Assembly: GCA_019245415.1 (NCBI GenBank)
Contig: JAFARO010000004.1
Span: 62,001 to 126,000, forward strand
Direction of reading: 5' to 3'
Origin: Alphaproteobacteria bacterium
GTDB lineage: Bacteria; Pseudomonadota; Alphaproteobacteria; Micropepsales; Micropepsaceae
DNA: 64,000 nt
Part shown: piece by piece, positions 19,778 through 29,881 of the stretch
Position numbering within the stretch: the first letter of the stretch is position 1
Layout of the letters: each line of letters starts with the position of its first letter
Notes under the pieces: model-generated
The model's input: the letters and a program-made list of their open reading frames with translations, nothing else
What the model was told of the DNA's origin: nothing
Databases searched by the model: none
Program-made: the position numbers and the translations under genes

Positions 19778-20647
19778 CTACTGTCCGCGGCCCGGTCTCT
19801 CAAGCACCAGCGCCGACCAGACGCCGGCGCGCCGCGCGCGGCGCAGGATCAATCCCTGGCTGCGGTAGAAGCTCAAGACCAGGGCCTCCTGCCAGATGAG
19901 CAACCCAGACAGCACCGCGACGCCGCCGGGCGCAAGCGCCCGCGCCATCCCTGGTGCCAGCTGTGTCAGCGGACCGGCCAGGATATTGGCGAGGATGAGA
20001 TCGAATGGCGCCTTGGCGGCGATGCGCGGATGAGTGAGGCCCTCGGCCGTCACCGCGCGGATCAGGGGCGCGACTTCGTTGGCGGCGGCGTTCTCGCGCG
20101 TCACGTCGACCGCCACCGGATCGATGTCGGAGGCGAGCACCGGTCTGCGCCACAGCTTGGCGGCGCCGATCGCGAGCAAGCCCGTGCCGCAGCCGAGATC
20201 GAGCACATTGGCGAAACGCCTTTGCCGGGAAAGGTCGCTGAGTACACGCAGGCACAGCGCGGTGGTCTCGTGATGGCCGGTGCCGAAAGCCATCCCAGCC
20301 TCGATGCGGATGGGGATGACAGCGGGCGGCACCGCTCCAGCATCGTGCGCGCCATAGACGAAGAAGCGCCCGGCCCGCACCGGCGGCAGGCCTTCCTGAC
20401 TGAGCTTGATCCAGTCGACATCGGGCAGCAGCGCCACATGCACCGTCCGTCCCGCAAGCTTCTCCAGCAGCGCGCCGTCGGGCATAGCCACATAGAGCGC
20501 CTCGATGGTGGCTCGGTCCTCGAACGGCGCCTCGTCGATCAGCAGCGCCTGGGGGCCCGTGCCCAGTTCGAACGCCGCGGCAATGTCGGGCGCCTCGGAC
20601 TTCGTCGCGTGGGCTGTGGCTTTCCAGAGGGGAGGGTTGGTGTTCAA
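19778..20647 (-). CDS. prmA: ribosomal protein L11 methyltransferase PrmA
   Basis: SAM-dependent trimethylation of L11. The motifs are EAGMAFGTGHHETTALCL, the SAM loop VLDLGCGTGLLAIGAAKL, the acidic SDIDPVAVDV and DLILANILAGPLTQLAP (the N-x-x-x-x-PL substrate motif). The frame begins with TTG at 20647; no ATG is available before the conserved N-terminal region, so a TTG start is likely. It is followed by pepP and then uvrD lies beyond one unrelated gene, an order seen in other alphaproteobacteria. Confidence 0.93.
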   Translation of the reverse strand: MNTNPPLWKATAHATKSEAPDIAAAFELGTGPQALLIDEAPFEDRATIEALYVAMPDGALLEKLAGRTVHVALLPDVDWIKLSQEGLPPVRAGRFFVYGAHDAGAVPPAVIPIRIEAGMAFGTGHHETTALCLRVLSDLSRQRRFANVLDLGCGTGLLAIGAAKLWRRPVLASDIDPVAVDVTRENAAANEVAPLIRAVTAEGLTHPRIAAKAPFDLILANILAGPLTQLAPGMARALAPGGVAVLSGLLIWQEALVLSFYRSQGLILRRARRAGVWSALVLERPGRGQ

Positions 20648-20725
20648 GCGGCTTTGTGCTTCGGTTCCGGCCGGGTTTAGGGGCAGGTCGCGCGGCGCGC
20701 AAGCGGATGCGGCTGGGAGGGAACC

Positions 20726-21217
20726 ATGAAGATCTCGATGGCAGTCTATTCTTTTCTTTCAGCCTTTCTTTTCGCGGCGCCGGCCGTGGCTGCGTCAGCC
20801 CATGCGCCGCAAACCGATGCCGAGAAGACGCTCGACAAGATCCTGAGAACGGCGGAAGGCGACGAGCTGATCCTCGACAATGTCCTGCATCGCTTTCCCG
20901 TGCCGGCGACAAAGCGGGTGGACTACAGCAAGTGGCTGACGCCTGCGCTGATCGCCAGTCTTCAGGCGGAGCAGAAGCGGCTGCTCGACCAGGATTGCGG
21001 CGGCAAATACGTCGAGGGCGACATTTGCGGCATGGACTACAATCCGCTCACCTGCGCGCAGGACACGATGGCCGTTCATGCATACGCGACTCTAAGCGAA
21101 AGCGGAGATGCGGTGACGATCACCCGCGCTGCCGTTGCCTATCGCATGACGCACACAGGCCCTGGGTGGCGGCTCGATGGAATCAAATGCAAGGAACTGC
21201 AATTCAATTTTCCGTAG
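20726..21217 (+). CDS. secreted hypothetical protein, 163 aa
   Basis: GGGAGG lies six bases before the ATG. The first 23 residues (ISMAVYSFLSAFLFAAPAVA) form a signal peptide. The mature protein has four cysteines (DCGGKYVEGDICGMDYNPLTC and the final IKCKEL region), an even number allowing two disulfides. It resembles small periplasmic DUF3828-like proteins in layout, but I do not claim the family. It lies between prmA (divergent) and uvrD (convergent). Confidence 0.6.
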   Translation: MKISMAVYSFLSAFLFAAPAVAASAHAPQTDAEKTLDKILRTAEGDELILDNVLHRFPVPATKRVDYSKWLTPALIASLQAEQKRLLDQDCGGKYVEGDICGMDYNPLTCAQDTMAVHAYATLSESGDAVTITRAAVAYRMTHTGPGWRLDGIKCKELQFNFP

Positions 21218-21228
21218 GGCTCTTGTTC

Positions 21229-23550
21229 CTACACCCTCGCCACAAAGGTATCGATTACCTTTTTCTCGCCGGCCTTGTCGAAGTCGACGATGAGCTTGTT
21301 GCCTTCGACCTGCGTCACACGGCCATAGCCGAATTTCTGGTGGAAGACGCGGTCGCCGCGCGCGTATTGCGTCGCCGAAGGGTCGCTGGTCTGCACGGCG
21401 TAGGCCTGCGCCTCGATCAGCGGCGGGCGGGTGCGCAGGCCGCCCTGCTGCGCGGCGCGGTTGGCCTGGGCGCGGCGCCAGCCCGGGCTGTCATAGGTGG
21501 AGGAGAACTCGCGCGCGCCGGCATTGTCGCGGAAACCGACATTGCCGCCGTAAAACCCTTCGTCGACGGACGCCTCGACATGGTCCTGCGGCAGCTCGGT
21601 GATGAAGCGCGAGGGCAGCGCGCTCTGCCAACTGCCATGTACGCGACGGTTGGCGGCGAAGGAAATGCGGATGCGTTTCTTGGCGCGCGTCAGGCCGACA
21701 TAGGCGAGCCGCCGCTCTTCCTCCAGTCCCGCAAGCCCGCTTTCGTCCATGGTGCGCTGTGACGGGAACAAACCCTCTTCCCAGCCGGGCAGGAATACGG
21801 TGTCGAATTCGAGGCCCTTCGCCGCGTGCAGCGTCATCAAATTGATGCGGTCGCCGCTTTCGTCCTGCGCGATCTCCATCACCAGCGACACATGCTCCAG
21901 GAATGCGGCGAGCGACTCGAACCCCTCCATCGAGCGGACGAATTCCTTCAGGTTGTCGAGCCGTCCGGGCGCTTCCGCCGACTTGTCGGTCCTGAGCATG
22001 TCGGTGTAGCCGCTCTCATCCAGCACCATCTCGGCGATCTCGGTGTGCGGCAGGTGCTTGGCGGTCTCGCTCCAGCGCGCGAAATCGATCGAGAGCTGTG
22101 CCAGAGCCTTGCGCGCCTTGGGCGGCAACTCGTCGGTGGCGGCGATCTCGGCGGCCGCGGCAAGCAGAGGCAGCTGGCCCGCGCGCGCATATTTGTGCAG
22201 CGCCTGCACGCTCGCGTCGCCGATGCCGCGTTTGGGTCTATTGACGATTCTCTCGAAGGCGAGGTCGTCATCGGGCTGGGCGACGAGACGCAGATACGCC
22301 AGCGCGTCGCGGATTTCCGCGCGCTCGTAAAATCGCGGACCGCCGATCACGCGATAGGGCAGGCCGAGCGAGATGAACCGGTCCTCGAACTCGCGCATCT
22401 GGAACGAGGCGCGCACCAGGATAGCCATCTCGTGGAAGGCGTTGCCCTGACGATGCAGGTCTTCGGCGTCGCTGGCGATGTTGCGCGCTTCCTCCTCGGC
22501 ATCCCAAACGCCCTGCACCTTGATCTTCTCGCCCGGATCGCCCTCGGTCCACAACGTCTTGCCGAGCCGGCCTTTGTTGGCGGCGATCAGGCCGGATGCG
22601 GCGCCGAGGATCGCGGGCGTGGAGCGGTAGTTGCGCTCCAAGCGAATCACCTTGGCGCCGGGGAAATCGCGCTCGAAGCGAAGAATGTTCTCCACCTCCG
22701 CGCCGCGCCAGGCATAGATCGACTGGTCGTCGTCGCCGACGACGCAGACATTGCCGTTCGCGCCGCTCAGCAGCTTGAGCCAGAGATATTGGACGACGTT
22801 GGTGTCTTGGTACTCGTCGACCAGCATGTACTTGAAGCGCTCGCGGTAGTCGGCGAGGATGTCGGCGTGACCGCGCAAGACGGTAAGCGTATCCAGCAAA
22901 AGATCGCCGAAATCGGCCGCGTTGAGCGCCTTCAGGCGTTCCTGGTACTGGCGATAGAATGCCTTGCCCTTGCCGAAAGCGAAGCCGTGGCTCTCGCCCT
23001 CGGGCACCTCATCGGGATTGAGCCCGCGGTTCTTCCAGCCGTCGATCATCGCCGCCAGGGTGCGCGCCGGCCACCGCTTCTCGTCGACATTGGCCGCTTC
23101 GAGGATTTGCTTCATCAGCCGGATCTGATCGTCGGCGTCGAGGATGGTGAAGTTCGACTTGAGGCCCGCGAGTTCCGCATGCCGCCTGAGCATCCGCGCG
23201 CCGATGGAGTGGAAGGTGCCCAGCCACTGCATGCCCTCGACCACGCCGCCAATGAGGCCGCCGATGCGTTCCTTCATCTCGCGCGCGGCCTTGTTGGTGA
23301 AGGTCGCGGCCAGGATCTGCCCCGGCCAGGCCCGTCGCGTGGCCAGGATGTGGGCGAGGCGCGTGGTCAGGACGCGCGTCTTGCCGGTGCCGGCGCCGGC
23401 CAGCACCAGCACCGGGCCGTCGACGGCCTCCACCGCTTCGCGCTGTTCCTTGTTCAGGCCCGCGAGATAGGACGGCTCACGCGGGGACGCCTGGGCCGGC
23501 TCGTCGCCGAACGCCTGATCCAGCGGATCGCGATAGCGCTCACCGCTCAT
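21229..23550 (-). CDS. uvrD: UvrD/PcrA-type DNA helicase
   Basis: A superfamily 1A 3'-5' helicase for nucleotide excision and mismatch repair, 773 residues. The Q-motif LNKEQREAVEAVDGPVLVLA precedes the Walker A AGAGTGKTR (GAGTGKT at 52-58). Motif II is LVDEYQDTN, motif III VGDDDQSIYAWRGA, motif IV VIRLERNYRS, and motif VI ERRLAYVGLTRAKKRI. The C-terminal 45 residues (RGDRVFHQKFGYGRVTQVEG) form the Tudor-like domain that binds RNA polymerase in UvrD/PcrA. RecB and Rep lack this set. Confidence 0.95.
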   Translation of the reverse strand: MSGERYRDPLDQAFGDEPAQASPREPSYLAGLNKEQREAVEAVDGPVLVLAGAGTGKTRVLTTRLAHILATRRAWPGQILAATFTNKAAREMKERIGGLIGGVVEGMQWLGTFHSIGARMLRRHAELAGLKSNFTILDADDQIRLMKQILEAANVDEKRWPARTLAAMIDGWKNRGLNPDEVPEGESHGFAFGKGKAFYRQYQERLKALNAADFGDLLLDTLTVLRGHADILADYRERFKYMLVDEYQDTNVVQYLWLKLLSGANGNVCVVGDDDQSIYAWRGAEVENILRFERDFPGAKVIRLERNYRSTPAILGAASGLIAANKGRLGKTLWTEGDPGEKIKVQGVWDAEEEARNIASDAEDLHRQGNAFHEMAILVRASFQMREFEDRFISLGLPYRVIGGPRFYERAEIRDALAYLRLVAQPDDDLAFERIVNRPKRGIGDASVQALHKYARAGQLPLLAAAAEIAATDELPPKARKALAQLSIDFARWSETAKHLPHTEIAEMVLDESGYTDMLRTDKSAEAPGRLDNLKEFVRSMEGFESLAAFLEHVSLVMEIAQDESGDRINLMTLHAAKGLEFDTVFLPGWEEGLFPSQRTMDESGLAGLEEERRLAYVGLTRAKKRIRISFAANRRVHGSWQSALPSRFITELPQDHVEASVDEGFYGGNVGFRDNAGAREFSSTYDSPGWRRAQANRAAQQGGLRTRPPLIEAQAYAVQTSDPSATQYARGDRVFHQKFGYGRVTQVEGNKLIVDFDKAGEKKVIDTFVARV

Positions 23551-23628
23551 GAGATTCCGTGTTCGAAGGGCATAGCCGCAATGTAAGACCCACAGCAGGG
23601 ATTGTCATGGGTCACTTCAAATGGCGGA

Positions 23629-24798
23629 TCAGAGGCCAAACTCTTTCAATATCCGCGCGCGATCCCCATCCAGTTCCGGCGCCGGTGGGCGGGTCCTGGG
23701 ATCGGCGTGGGCGGAGAGCTTGATCGGGTTGCCCTGCATGCGGATGGGGCCGAGATCAGGGTCGTGACACTCCACGATCATGTTGCGCGCCCGGACCTGA
23801 GGGTCGGCCATGACATCGGCGACATCGTTCAGGGGGCCGCACGGCACTTCCGCGGCCTGGAGCAGCGCCAGCCATTCGGCCGAAGGCTTGGTGCGCAACA
23901 CCGCCTCGATCTGCGCGGTCAGGGCATCGACATGGCGAACGCGTTCGGGATTGGTGGCGAAGCGCGGATCGCTTGTCCATTCGGCGCGGCCGAGCACCTC
24001 GGCGATGCGCGAGAACAGCGCGTCGTTGCCGGCCGCGAGCGCGATGTGGCCGTCCTTGGTCGCGAACGTCGCGAAGGGCGCGATGGAGGGATGGCGATTG
24101 CCGAGCTTGCCCGGGACCTCTCCGCTCGCCACATAGCGCGAGATCGCGTTCTCGAGCACCGCGACCTGGCTGTCCAGCATGGCGACGTCGACCTTCTGGC
24201 CACGCCCTGTCTGTTGGCGCTCGTAGAGTGCCGCAGAGATGCCGATTGTCGCAAACAATGCGGCGGTGAGATCGCCGGTCGAGGTCCCAACACGCACCGG
24301 GGGCGCGCCTGGATGCCCAGTGAGACTCATCACTCCGCCCATCGCCTGGGCGATCATGTCGTAGGCGGGACGCATGGCGTAGGGTCCGGTGTGGCCGAAT
24401 CCGGAGACGGCGGCGTAAATGAGCCGTGGGTAGCGTTCTTTCAGCACGTCGTAGCCGTAAGCGAGCTTCTCCATCGTGCCGCCGCGGTAGTTCTCGATCA
24501 GCACGTCGGCTTTGCCGAGCAGGGCTTCGAAGATCTGGCGGTCCGCATCGCTTTTCAGATCGAGCGCGATCGATTCTTTGCCGCGGTTGACGCTGATGAA
24601 ATAACCGGACTTGGTCTTGCCCGATTTTGCGGTGAGATAAGGCCCGTAGTGGCGGCTGTCGTCCCCCTTTCCCGGCGGTTCGATTTTGATCACCCGCGCG
24701 CCAAGCTCCGCCAACAGCAGCGCGCAATATGGCCCCGCCAGTACGCGCGTCAGGTCGACGACGAGAAGGCCGTAGAATGGGCCGGATGAGATCGGCAT
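23629..24798 (-). CDS. CaiB/BaiF (family III) CoA transferase
   Basis: A 389-residue acyl-CoA transferase acting through an enzyme-bound aspartyl thioester; the catalytic Asp is D147 in RPAYDMIAQAMGG. Other family blocks are LVVDLTRVLAGPYCALLLAE, FISVNRGKESIALDLK, DVLIENYRGGTMEKLAYGYD and SGFGHTGPYAMRP. Members move CoA between organic acids such as succinate, carnitine or bile acids; the substrate cannot be inferred. It is a single gene between uvrD and DUF4169. Confidence 0.92.
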   Translation of the reverse strand: MPISSGPFYGLLVVDLTRVLAGPYCALLLAELGARVIKIEPPGKGDDSRHYGPYLTAKSGKTKSGYFISVNRGKESIALDLKSDADRQIFEALLGKADVLIENYRGGTMEKLAYGYDVLKERYPRLIYAAVSGFGHTGPYAMRPAYDMIAQAMGGVMSLTGHPGAPPVRVGTSTGDLTAALFATIGISAALYERQQTGRGQKVDVAMLDSQVAVLENAISRYVASGEVPGKLGNRHPSIAPFATFATKDGHIALAAGNDALFSRIAEVLGRAEWTSDPRFATNPERVRHVDALTAQIEAVLRTKPSAEWLALLQAAEVPCGPLNDVADVMADPQVRARNMIVECHDPDLGPIRMQGNPIKLSAHADPRTRPPAPELDGDRARILKEFGL

Positions 24799-24849
24799 GG
24801 GAATCCTTGACCTGCGTCCACTTTCTCCAACGGAAGGTGGACCAACGCA

Positions 24850-25038
24850 CTATTTACTCTTGTCGTTCTCCAGCTTGTGCGCATCCACGCCGCGCCGGAC
24901 TTCTTCCGCCGCGGATTTCGCCAGATCGCGCTCGGCTTTCGCCACTCCGTGCTTGATGCGATTGGCCTCGGCGGCGCGGCCTTTTTCGTCGCGCGCCTTG
25001 GCCTTTCGCACCCGCCGCAGATTGACGATCTCGGCCAT
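24850..25038 (-). CDS. DUF4169 family protein
   Basis: A 62-residue, highly charged helical protein starting MAEIVNLRRVRKAKARDEKG and ending in DAHKLENDKSK, which matches DUF4169, a small alphaproteobacterial family of unknown function. Its ATG shares one base with the stop of the upstream glutathione S-transferase gene (TGATG), so the two are translationally coupled. The C-terminus is rich in Lys and Asp. Confidence 0.8.
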   Translation of the reverse strand: MAEIVNLRRVRKAKARDEKGRAAEANRIKHGVAKAERDLAKSAAEEVRRGVDAHKLENDKSK

Positions 25039-25628
25039 CAGCTCTGCATCATCTTCGCATAGCCGGGCCTGTCCGTGATCCGCGCGACATAGTCCTTGAA
25101 CACCGGTGTTTCCTTGCACATCTTGAACAGGATCATGAAGTTCAAGCCGCCGCCCAGCATGATGTCGAGGGCGGAGAATTCGTTCCCCAGGAAATATTTG
25201 TTCTTGGCGAGATGCGCGTTCAGCACGTCCTCGACTTCCTCCGGAGGGGCCCAACCCATCGCGCCATAGACGTGCTGGATGTTGAACCGCCGCTCCATGA
25301 AGGCAGGCTCCATGACGCCGGGGCGGTAGGCGAGCCAGGAAAGATATTCGCCGCGCTTGGCCTCGCCAACCGCCGGACCCATCTTCACCTTGCGGTATTT
25401 GTCGGTGAGATAAAGTGCGATCGCGCTCGATTCGAACAGCGTCTCGTCGCCGTCCTTGAGCGCGGGCACCTTGCCGTGAGGATGCGGATTGGACGAATCG
25501 CGCTCGCCTTTGCCGTCGGCGCTGCGGATCGAGGCCACGACATGGGTTTCATAAGGAACTTGAAGTTCCTCGAGCAACCACACGATGCTGCCCGAGCGGG
25601 TCTGAGGGCGGTGATAGAGCGTGATCAT
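25038..25628 (-). CDS. glutathione S-transferase family protein
   Basis: The start at 25628 gives MITLYHRPQTRSGSIVWLLE, the thioredoxin-fold N-terminus where the Ser after RPQTR is the likely glutathione contact. The 196-residue product continues with PHGKVPALKDGDETLFESSA, the cis-Pro and the ES glutathione-binding motif, and a helical C-terminal domain with NKYFLGNEFSALDIMLG. Enzymes of this type conjugate glutathione to electrophiles or reduce disulfides. It is coupled to a DUF4169 gene. Confidence 0.9.
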   Translation of the reverse strand: MITLYHRPQTRSGSIVWLLEELQVPYETHVVASIRSADGKGERDSSNPHPHGKVPALKDGDETLFESSAIALYLTDKYRKVKMGPAVGEAKRGEYLSWLAYRPGVMEPAFMERRFNIQHVYGAMGWAPPEEVEDVLNAHLAKNKYFLGNEFSALDIMLGGGLNFMILFKMCKETPVFKDYVARITDRPGYAKMMQS

Positions 25629-25704
25629 GTCCGGAAATCTCCGTTGGCTTCGATTCAAACCTACTGCCACGCTGTTGACAGCATTGTGTCAGCAGCGGGC
25701 GAGG

Positions 25705-25917
25705 CTAAGGCCGTCGCGCGGCCGCTTCAAGCGCGGCAAGCCTGAGTGCGCTGGCCAGCGGCCGGCTCCCGCGCCTCTTGTCGATGTCCGAAACATGGGC
25801 GGCAAGGCTCTTGTTGGCGCGCCGCGCCTCAGCTTCGATGATCGCCCAGAACTCCTCCTCCAGCGCCGCGCTGGTGCGATGACCGCAGAGAGAAAAGGAA
25901 CGCTTTTTCAGGCCCAT
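25705..25917 (-). CDS. ribbon-helix-helix domain protein
   Basis: A 70-residue protein starting MGLKKRSFSLCGHRTSAALE and continuing EEFWAIIEAEARRANKSLAA. This is the RHH_4 pattern (KRS-x-SLxGHRTSxxLE, then FW) of small alphaproteobacterial DNA-binding proteins. They are presumed transcriptional regulators with a beta-strand that enters the major groove. It is a single gene, divergent from the secreted protein that follows. Confidence 0.8.
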   Translation of the reverse strand: MGLKKRSFSLCGHRTSAALEEEFWAIIEAEARRANKSLAAHVSDIDKRRGSRPLASALRLAALEAAARRP

Positions 25918-25957
25918 CGTCTTATTCTAGCCAAATGTCTCTCTTAGCCAATTCGCG

Positions 25958-26476
25958 ATGAGAATGATCGAGCGTTCGTCGGCCGTACTCGCCGTGTTGA
26001 TAAGCGCGCACACAGCGGCACATGCGGCTCGTCCGGTCCTGACCCCGGACGGTATCGGGCCAATTCGCATTGGCATGACACTGCAGCAGGTCCAGAAGGC
26101 GGTCGGCGGGACCATCAATTTACATGATGATGCATCAGATGATCAAAATGTATGTGCCGAGACCGATGTGCCCGGTTGGCCCAATGTCAGTCTCCTGCTG
26201 GAAAATTTGCGTGTGACTGTTATTTCCATAGGCAAGCCGTATCGCACCCGCGACGGGGTTGGAATTGGATGGACCGAACCAGTGCTCAAGCAAATTTTCG
26301 GATCGCACGCAGTCTTCGGCCCGCGACCCTACTTCGAGGATGACCCTCATGCTCACAACGTCATTGTTAAGGTCAGCAAGAATCGGGAGTTCTTGTTTCA
26401 AACGAAGGACTCTAAAATCGAAAGCATCAGTTTGGGCGAGCTTCCTTCAGTTGAGTATTGGGAGGGTTGCGCCTGA
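25958..26476 (+). CDS. secreted hypothetical protein, 172 aa
   Basis: A signal peptide (MIERSSAVLAVLISAHTAAH) precedes ARPVLTPDGIGPIRIGMTLQ, a start common to several small periplasmic proteins whose first strand-helix pair contains G-x-G-x-x-GM. Two cysteines in the mature part (NVCAETD and YWEGCA) could be paired. The coding sequence is less GC-rich than its neighbours. Function unknown; it converges with fumC three bases away. Confidence 0.55.
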   Translation: MRMIERSSAVLAVLISAHTAAHAARPVLTPDGIGPIRIGMTLQQVQKAVGGTINLHDDASDDQNVCAETDVPGWPNVSLLLENLRVTVISIGKPYRTRDGVGIGWTEPVLKQIFGSHAVFGPRPYFEDDPHAHNVIVKVSKNREFLFQTKDSKIESISLGELPSVEYWEGCA

Positions 26477-26479
26477 TCG

Positions 26480-27880
26480 TCATTTCGGATGGATCATGTC
26501 TTCCGGCCGCACCAGGCGGTCGAAGTCTTGGGCGGTCACGAGGCCGGACTTCAGCGCCTCTTCGCGCAAAGTCGTGCCGTTCGTGTGCGCACTCTTGGCG
26601 ATCTTGGCCGCGGCGTCGTAGCCGATCTTGGGCGCGAGCGCGGTCACCAACATCAGCGAGCGCTCAACTCCGGCCTTGATGTTGTCGCGGCGCGCCTCGA
26701 TGCCCACGACGCAGTGATCGGTGAAACTCATGGCCGCATCCGACATCAGCCGCACGCTTTGAAGGAAGTTGTACGCCATCACCGGGTTGTAGACGTTGAG
26801 CTCGAAATGGCCCTGGCTGTCGGCGAAGGTGAGCGCGGCATGATTGCCGAAGATCTGCACGCACACCTGGGTCAGCGCCTCGCACTGAGTGGGATTGACC
26901 TTGCCCGGCATGATCGAAGAGCCTGGCTCGTTCTCCGGCAGCGCAAGTTCGCCAAGGCCGGAGCGCGGCCCCGACGCCAGGAAACGGATGTCGTTGGCAA
27001 TCTTGAACAATGACGCGGCGACCGTATTGATCGCGCCATGGCTGAACACCATCGCGTCATGCGCCGCCAACGCCTCGAACTTGTTGGGGGCGGAGGCGAA
27101 GGCCAGTCCGGTGATCGCGGCGATGCGCTTTGCGACCGCCTCCGCGAAGCCCTTGGGCGCGTTCAAGCCCGTGCCCACCGCGGTGCCGCCCTGGGCAAGT
27201 TGCATCAGCTTGGGCAACGTCTGCTCGATGCGCTCGATGCCGTTGGCCACCTGCGCGACATAGCCCGAGAACTCCTGCCCCAGCGTCAAGGGGGTCGCGT
27301 CCTGCGTGTGCGTGCGGCCGATCTTGATGATGTCCTTGAATTCGTCCTGCTTCTTCTGGAGCGCACCGCCCAGGTGCTCCAGCGCGGGAAGAAGATCGTG
27401 AACGATCTGCTCCGCCGCGGCGATATGCATCGCGGTCGGGTAGGTATCGTTCGACGACTGGCTCATGTTGACGTGGTCGTTGGGATGAACCGGCTTTTTG
27501 GAGCCCATCACGCCGCCCAGCATCTCGATGGCGCGGTTCGAGATCACCTCGTTGGCGTTCATGTTCGACTGGGTGCCCGAGCCGGTCTGCCACACCGCCA
27601 GCGGAAAATGTTCGTTCAGCTTTCCGTCGATCACTTCCTGCGCGGCGGCGACGATGGCATTCCCGATCTTCTCATCGAGCAGGCCCATCGCCATGTTGGT
27701 CTCGGCGGCGGCGCGCTTGACAATTCCCAGTGCGCGGACGATGGCGAGCGGCTGCTTCTCCCAGCCTATCTTGAAATTCCCCTTGCTGCGCTCGGCCTGC
27801 GCGCCCCAATAGCGGTCGGCTCGAACCTCGATGGGTCCGAAGCTGTCGGTCTCGGTGCGGGTGGCTGATTCAGCAGTCAT
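26480..27880 (-). CDS. fumC: class II fumarate hydratase FumC
   Basis: Interconverts fumarate and malate in the TCA cycle, iron-independent. The 466-residue sequence contains [17 protein letters not shown], the substrate-site [14 protein letters not shown], and the signature [16 protein letters not shown]. The final domain ends [20 protein letters not shown]. It is followed upstream by sspB with only 17 bases between, so the two may form one transcript starting before sspB. Confidence 0.97.
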   Translation of the reverse strand: MTAESATRTETDSFGPIEVRADRYWGAQAERSKGNFKIGWEKQPLAIVRALGIVKRAAAETNMAMGLLDEKIGNAIVAAAQEVIDGKLNEHFPLAVWQTGSGTQSNMNANEVISNRAIEMLGGVMGSKKPVHPNDHVNMSQSSNDTYPTAMHIAAAEQIVHDLLPALEHLGGALQKKQDEFKDIIKIGRTHTQDATPLTLGQEFSGYVAQVANGIERIEQTLPKLMQLAQGGTAVGTGLNAPKGFAEAVAKRIAAITGLAFASAPNKFEALAAHDAMVFSHGAINTVAASLFKIANDIRFLASGPRSGLGELALPENEPGSSIMPGKVNPTQCEALTQVCVQIFGNHAALTFADSQGHFELNVYNPVMAYNFLQSVRLMSDAAMSFTDHCVVGIEARRDNIKAGVERSLMLVTALAPKIGYDAAAKIAKSAHTNGTTLREEALKSGLVTAQDFDRLVRPEDMIHPK

Positions 27881-27897
27881 TGGAATGCCCAGCGAGT

Positions 27898-28395
27898 CTA
27901 TTTTTTGCGGAATTTGTCCAGGCTGACCACTTCGCCGGCCGCTGCGGATACGTCGGCAGAGTTTTCGGCTTTGGCGGCGCCCGCTTCGGATCCGGCTGAG
28001 GGCAGGCCTGCCGGCGCGGATTTGGCGTCGCCTTCCGATCTCTGGAATTGCAGCCCGAACTGCACGCCCGGATCGAAGAAAGCGGTCAGCGCCTCATAAG
28101 GTATGACCAGCGTCGCGGGCAGCTTTTGGAAGCTCAGCGTCACCTCGAAATGGCGTTCCTCGACCTTCAGTCCCCAGAACACCTTCTGCAGCACGACGGT
28201 CATCTCGTCGGGATATTGCGTGCGCAGGAAATCGGGAATTTCGACGCCCGGAAAGCCCGTCTTGAAGGTAAGGAAAAAGTGATGCTGGCCGACAAGGCCC
28301 TGCTTCTCTGTCCGCTTGAGGACATCGCGCACCACGCCGCGCAGCGCCGCGTCCATCAGGACCTGATAATTGAGATAATCCTTGGCCATCGCCAT
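27898..28395 (-). CDS. sspB: SspB-like ClpXP adaptor (alpha type)
   Basis: Delivers ssrA-tagged proteins to ClpXP. The 165-residue protein starts [20 protein letters not shown] and has [20 protein letters not shown] and [20 protein letters not shown], the strands forming the tag-binding groove. The C-terminus, after a low-complexity Ala/Gly/Ser linker, ends [10 protein letters not shown], the short ClpX-docking XB motif. This is the alphaproteobacterial form. Its gene precedes fumC by 17 bases. Confidence 0.92.
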   Translation of the reverse strand: MAMAKDYLNYQVLMDAALRGVVRDVLKRTEKQGLVGQHHFFLTFKTGFPGVEIPDFLRTQYPDEMTVVLQKVFWGLKVEERHFEVTLSFQKLPATLVIPYEALTAFFDPGVQFGLQFQRSEGDAKSAPAGLPSAGSEAGAAKAENSADVSAAAGEVVSLDKFRKK

Positions 28396-28477
28396 CTACA
28401 TCCGAGGCGCGAAGACTAAGCGCGCTGCCAAGCGAGTCAATGCTTGCGCCGGCCAGGTGGGTTTGGCATGGAACCGC

Positions 28478-29854
28478 ATGGCGTCCGTCCTTCCGCTTCA
28501 CAACGACACCCGCGTCAGGCCGGCGGCGCCTTTTCCGCACAACCGCAAGCTCTCGACCTTGGGGGTCCTGCGCGAAATGAGCCGCAATCCTGTCGCGGCT
28601 TTCGGTACCGGCGCCTACACCCTGCCTTACGCCTATGCGCGCACATGGGTTCAGGACTTCCTGATGGTCAATGACCCGGAGGGCGTCAAGCATGTGCTGC
28701 TCGACAACTGGAGCAACTACGCCAAGAGCATCCAGTTCCAAAGGCTGACGCGGCCGGCGCTGGGCAATGGATTGGTCAATGCGGAAGGCGCGAGTTGGCG
28801 TTTCCAGCGACGGGTCGCCGCGCCGATGTTCCAGCCGCGCCACTTGGCGGCGTTCGCGCCGGTGATGACCGAGGCCGCGGACGAGACACTCGCGGCGTGG
28901 TCGGCCCTTCCTGACGGATCGGAGATCGATGCGGCGGAGGCAATGATGCATCTGACCTATGAGATCATCTCGCGCACGCTGTTCTCGCGCGGCGTCGCCA
29001 TGAACTTTGGCAAGATGGCAAGTGCGCTGGCGCTGTATCTGGAAACCCAAGGCCGGGTCAGCGTGCTTCGCACCATCGGCTTGCCGTCGTGGATTCCTAC
29101 CTGGGACGATCTCAGGGCCCGCGCACCGCTCGCTTATTTCCGCAAGGAGCTGTCCCAGCTGGTCGCCGCCCGCCGTCGTCAGCTCGATGCGTCGCCGGCC
29201 GATGCGCCGCACGATTTCCTCACCCTGCTGCTCTCGACCCGCGATCCGGAAGGCGGCGCGCTGTTCGGCGAGGCGGAGGTGTTCGACAACGTGATGACCT
29301 TCGTTTTTGCCGGCCACGAGACCACCGCCAATGCACTGGCCTGGACGCTTTATCTGCTGGCGCTCCATCCGCAATGGGATGTGCGCCTCGCGGAGGAAGT
29401 GCACAACGAGAGCGAAGTCGAGAGGCTGGTGCTGACCCGCATGGTGCTGGAAGAATCCCTGCGACTCTATCCCCCGGCGCCCATCATCAGCCGCGACTCC
29501 ATTGGGCCCGATACGGTGGGCGGAATCGAGATCCGCGCCAACACCTCGGTGATGATCTCGCCCTGGGTCCTGCACCGCCATCGCCTGTTGTGGAACGAAC
29601 CCGATTATTTCGATCCCGATCGTTTTGGGCCCGGCAGGCGCGAGAGCATTCATCGTTTCGCCTACCTTCCGTTCGGCGCGGGCCCGCGCGTCTGCATCGG
29701 CATGGGCTTTTCGCTGCAGGAGGCCACGATCATCCTGTCCGCGATCCTCAGGCAGTTCCGGCTGGAGCTGCTACCGGGACAGGCGATCGAACCTCAGGCG
29801 CGGCTGACCCTCAGGCCGCGCCACGGCATCCGGATGCGGGTGCATCGGCGCTAA
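28478..29854 (+). CDS. cytochrome P450
   Basis: A 458-residue bacterial P450 with no membrane anchor. The I-helix is FVFAGHETTANALAWTLYLL, the K-helix ExxR is in EESLRLYPPAPIIS, and the heme loop is FGAGPRVCIGMGFSLQEA with the axial Cys at residue 406. The start is chosen at MASVLPLHND; an upstream stretch reads in frame but overlaps the divergent sspB promoter. There is no ferredoxin gene next to it, so electrons must come from elsewhere. The Old Yellow Enzyme gene follows on the other strand. Substrate unknown. Confidence 0.93.
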   Translation: MASVLPLHNDTRVRPAAPFPHNRKLSTLGVLREMSRNPVAAFGTGAYTLPYAYARTWVQDFLMVNDPEGVKHVLLDNWSNYAKSIQFQRLTRPALGNGLVNAEGASWRFQRRVAAPMFQPRHLAAFAPVMTEAADETLAAWSALPDGSEIDAAEAMMHLTYEIISRTLFSRGVAMNFGKMASALALYLETQGRVSVLRTIGLPSWIPTWDDLRARAPLAYFRKELSQLVAARRRQLDASPADAPHDFLTLLLSTRDPEGGALFGEAEVFDNVMTFVFAGHETTANALAWTLYLLALHPQWDVRLAEEVHNESEVERLVLTRMVLEESLRLYPPAPIISRDSIGPDTVGGIEIRANTSVMISPWVLHRHRLLWNEPDYFDPDRFGPGRRESIHRFAYLPFGAGPRVCIGMGFSLQEATIILSAILRQFRLELLPGQAIEPQARLTLRPRHGIRMRVHRR

Positions 29855-29881
29855 CACCTTCGCGCCGGACTATCCTTGGGG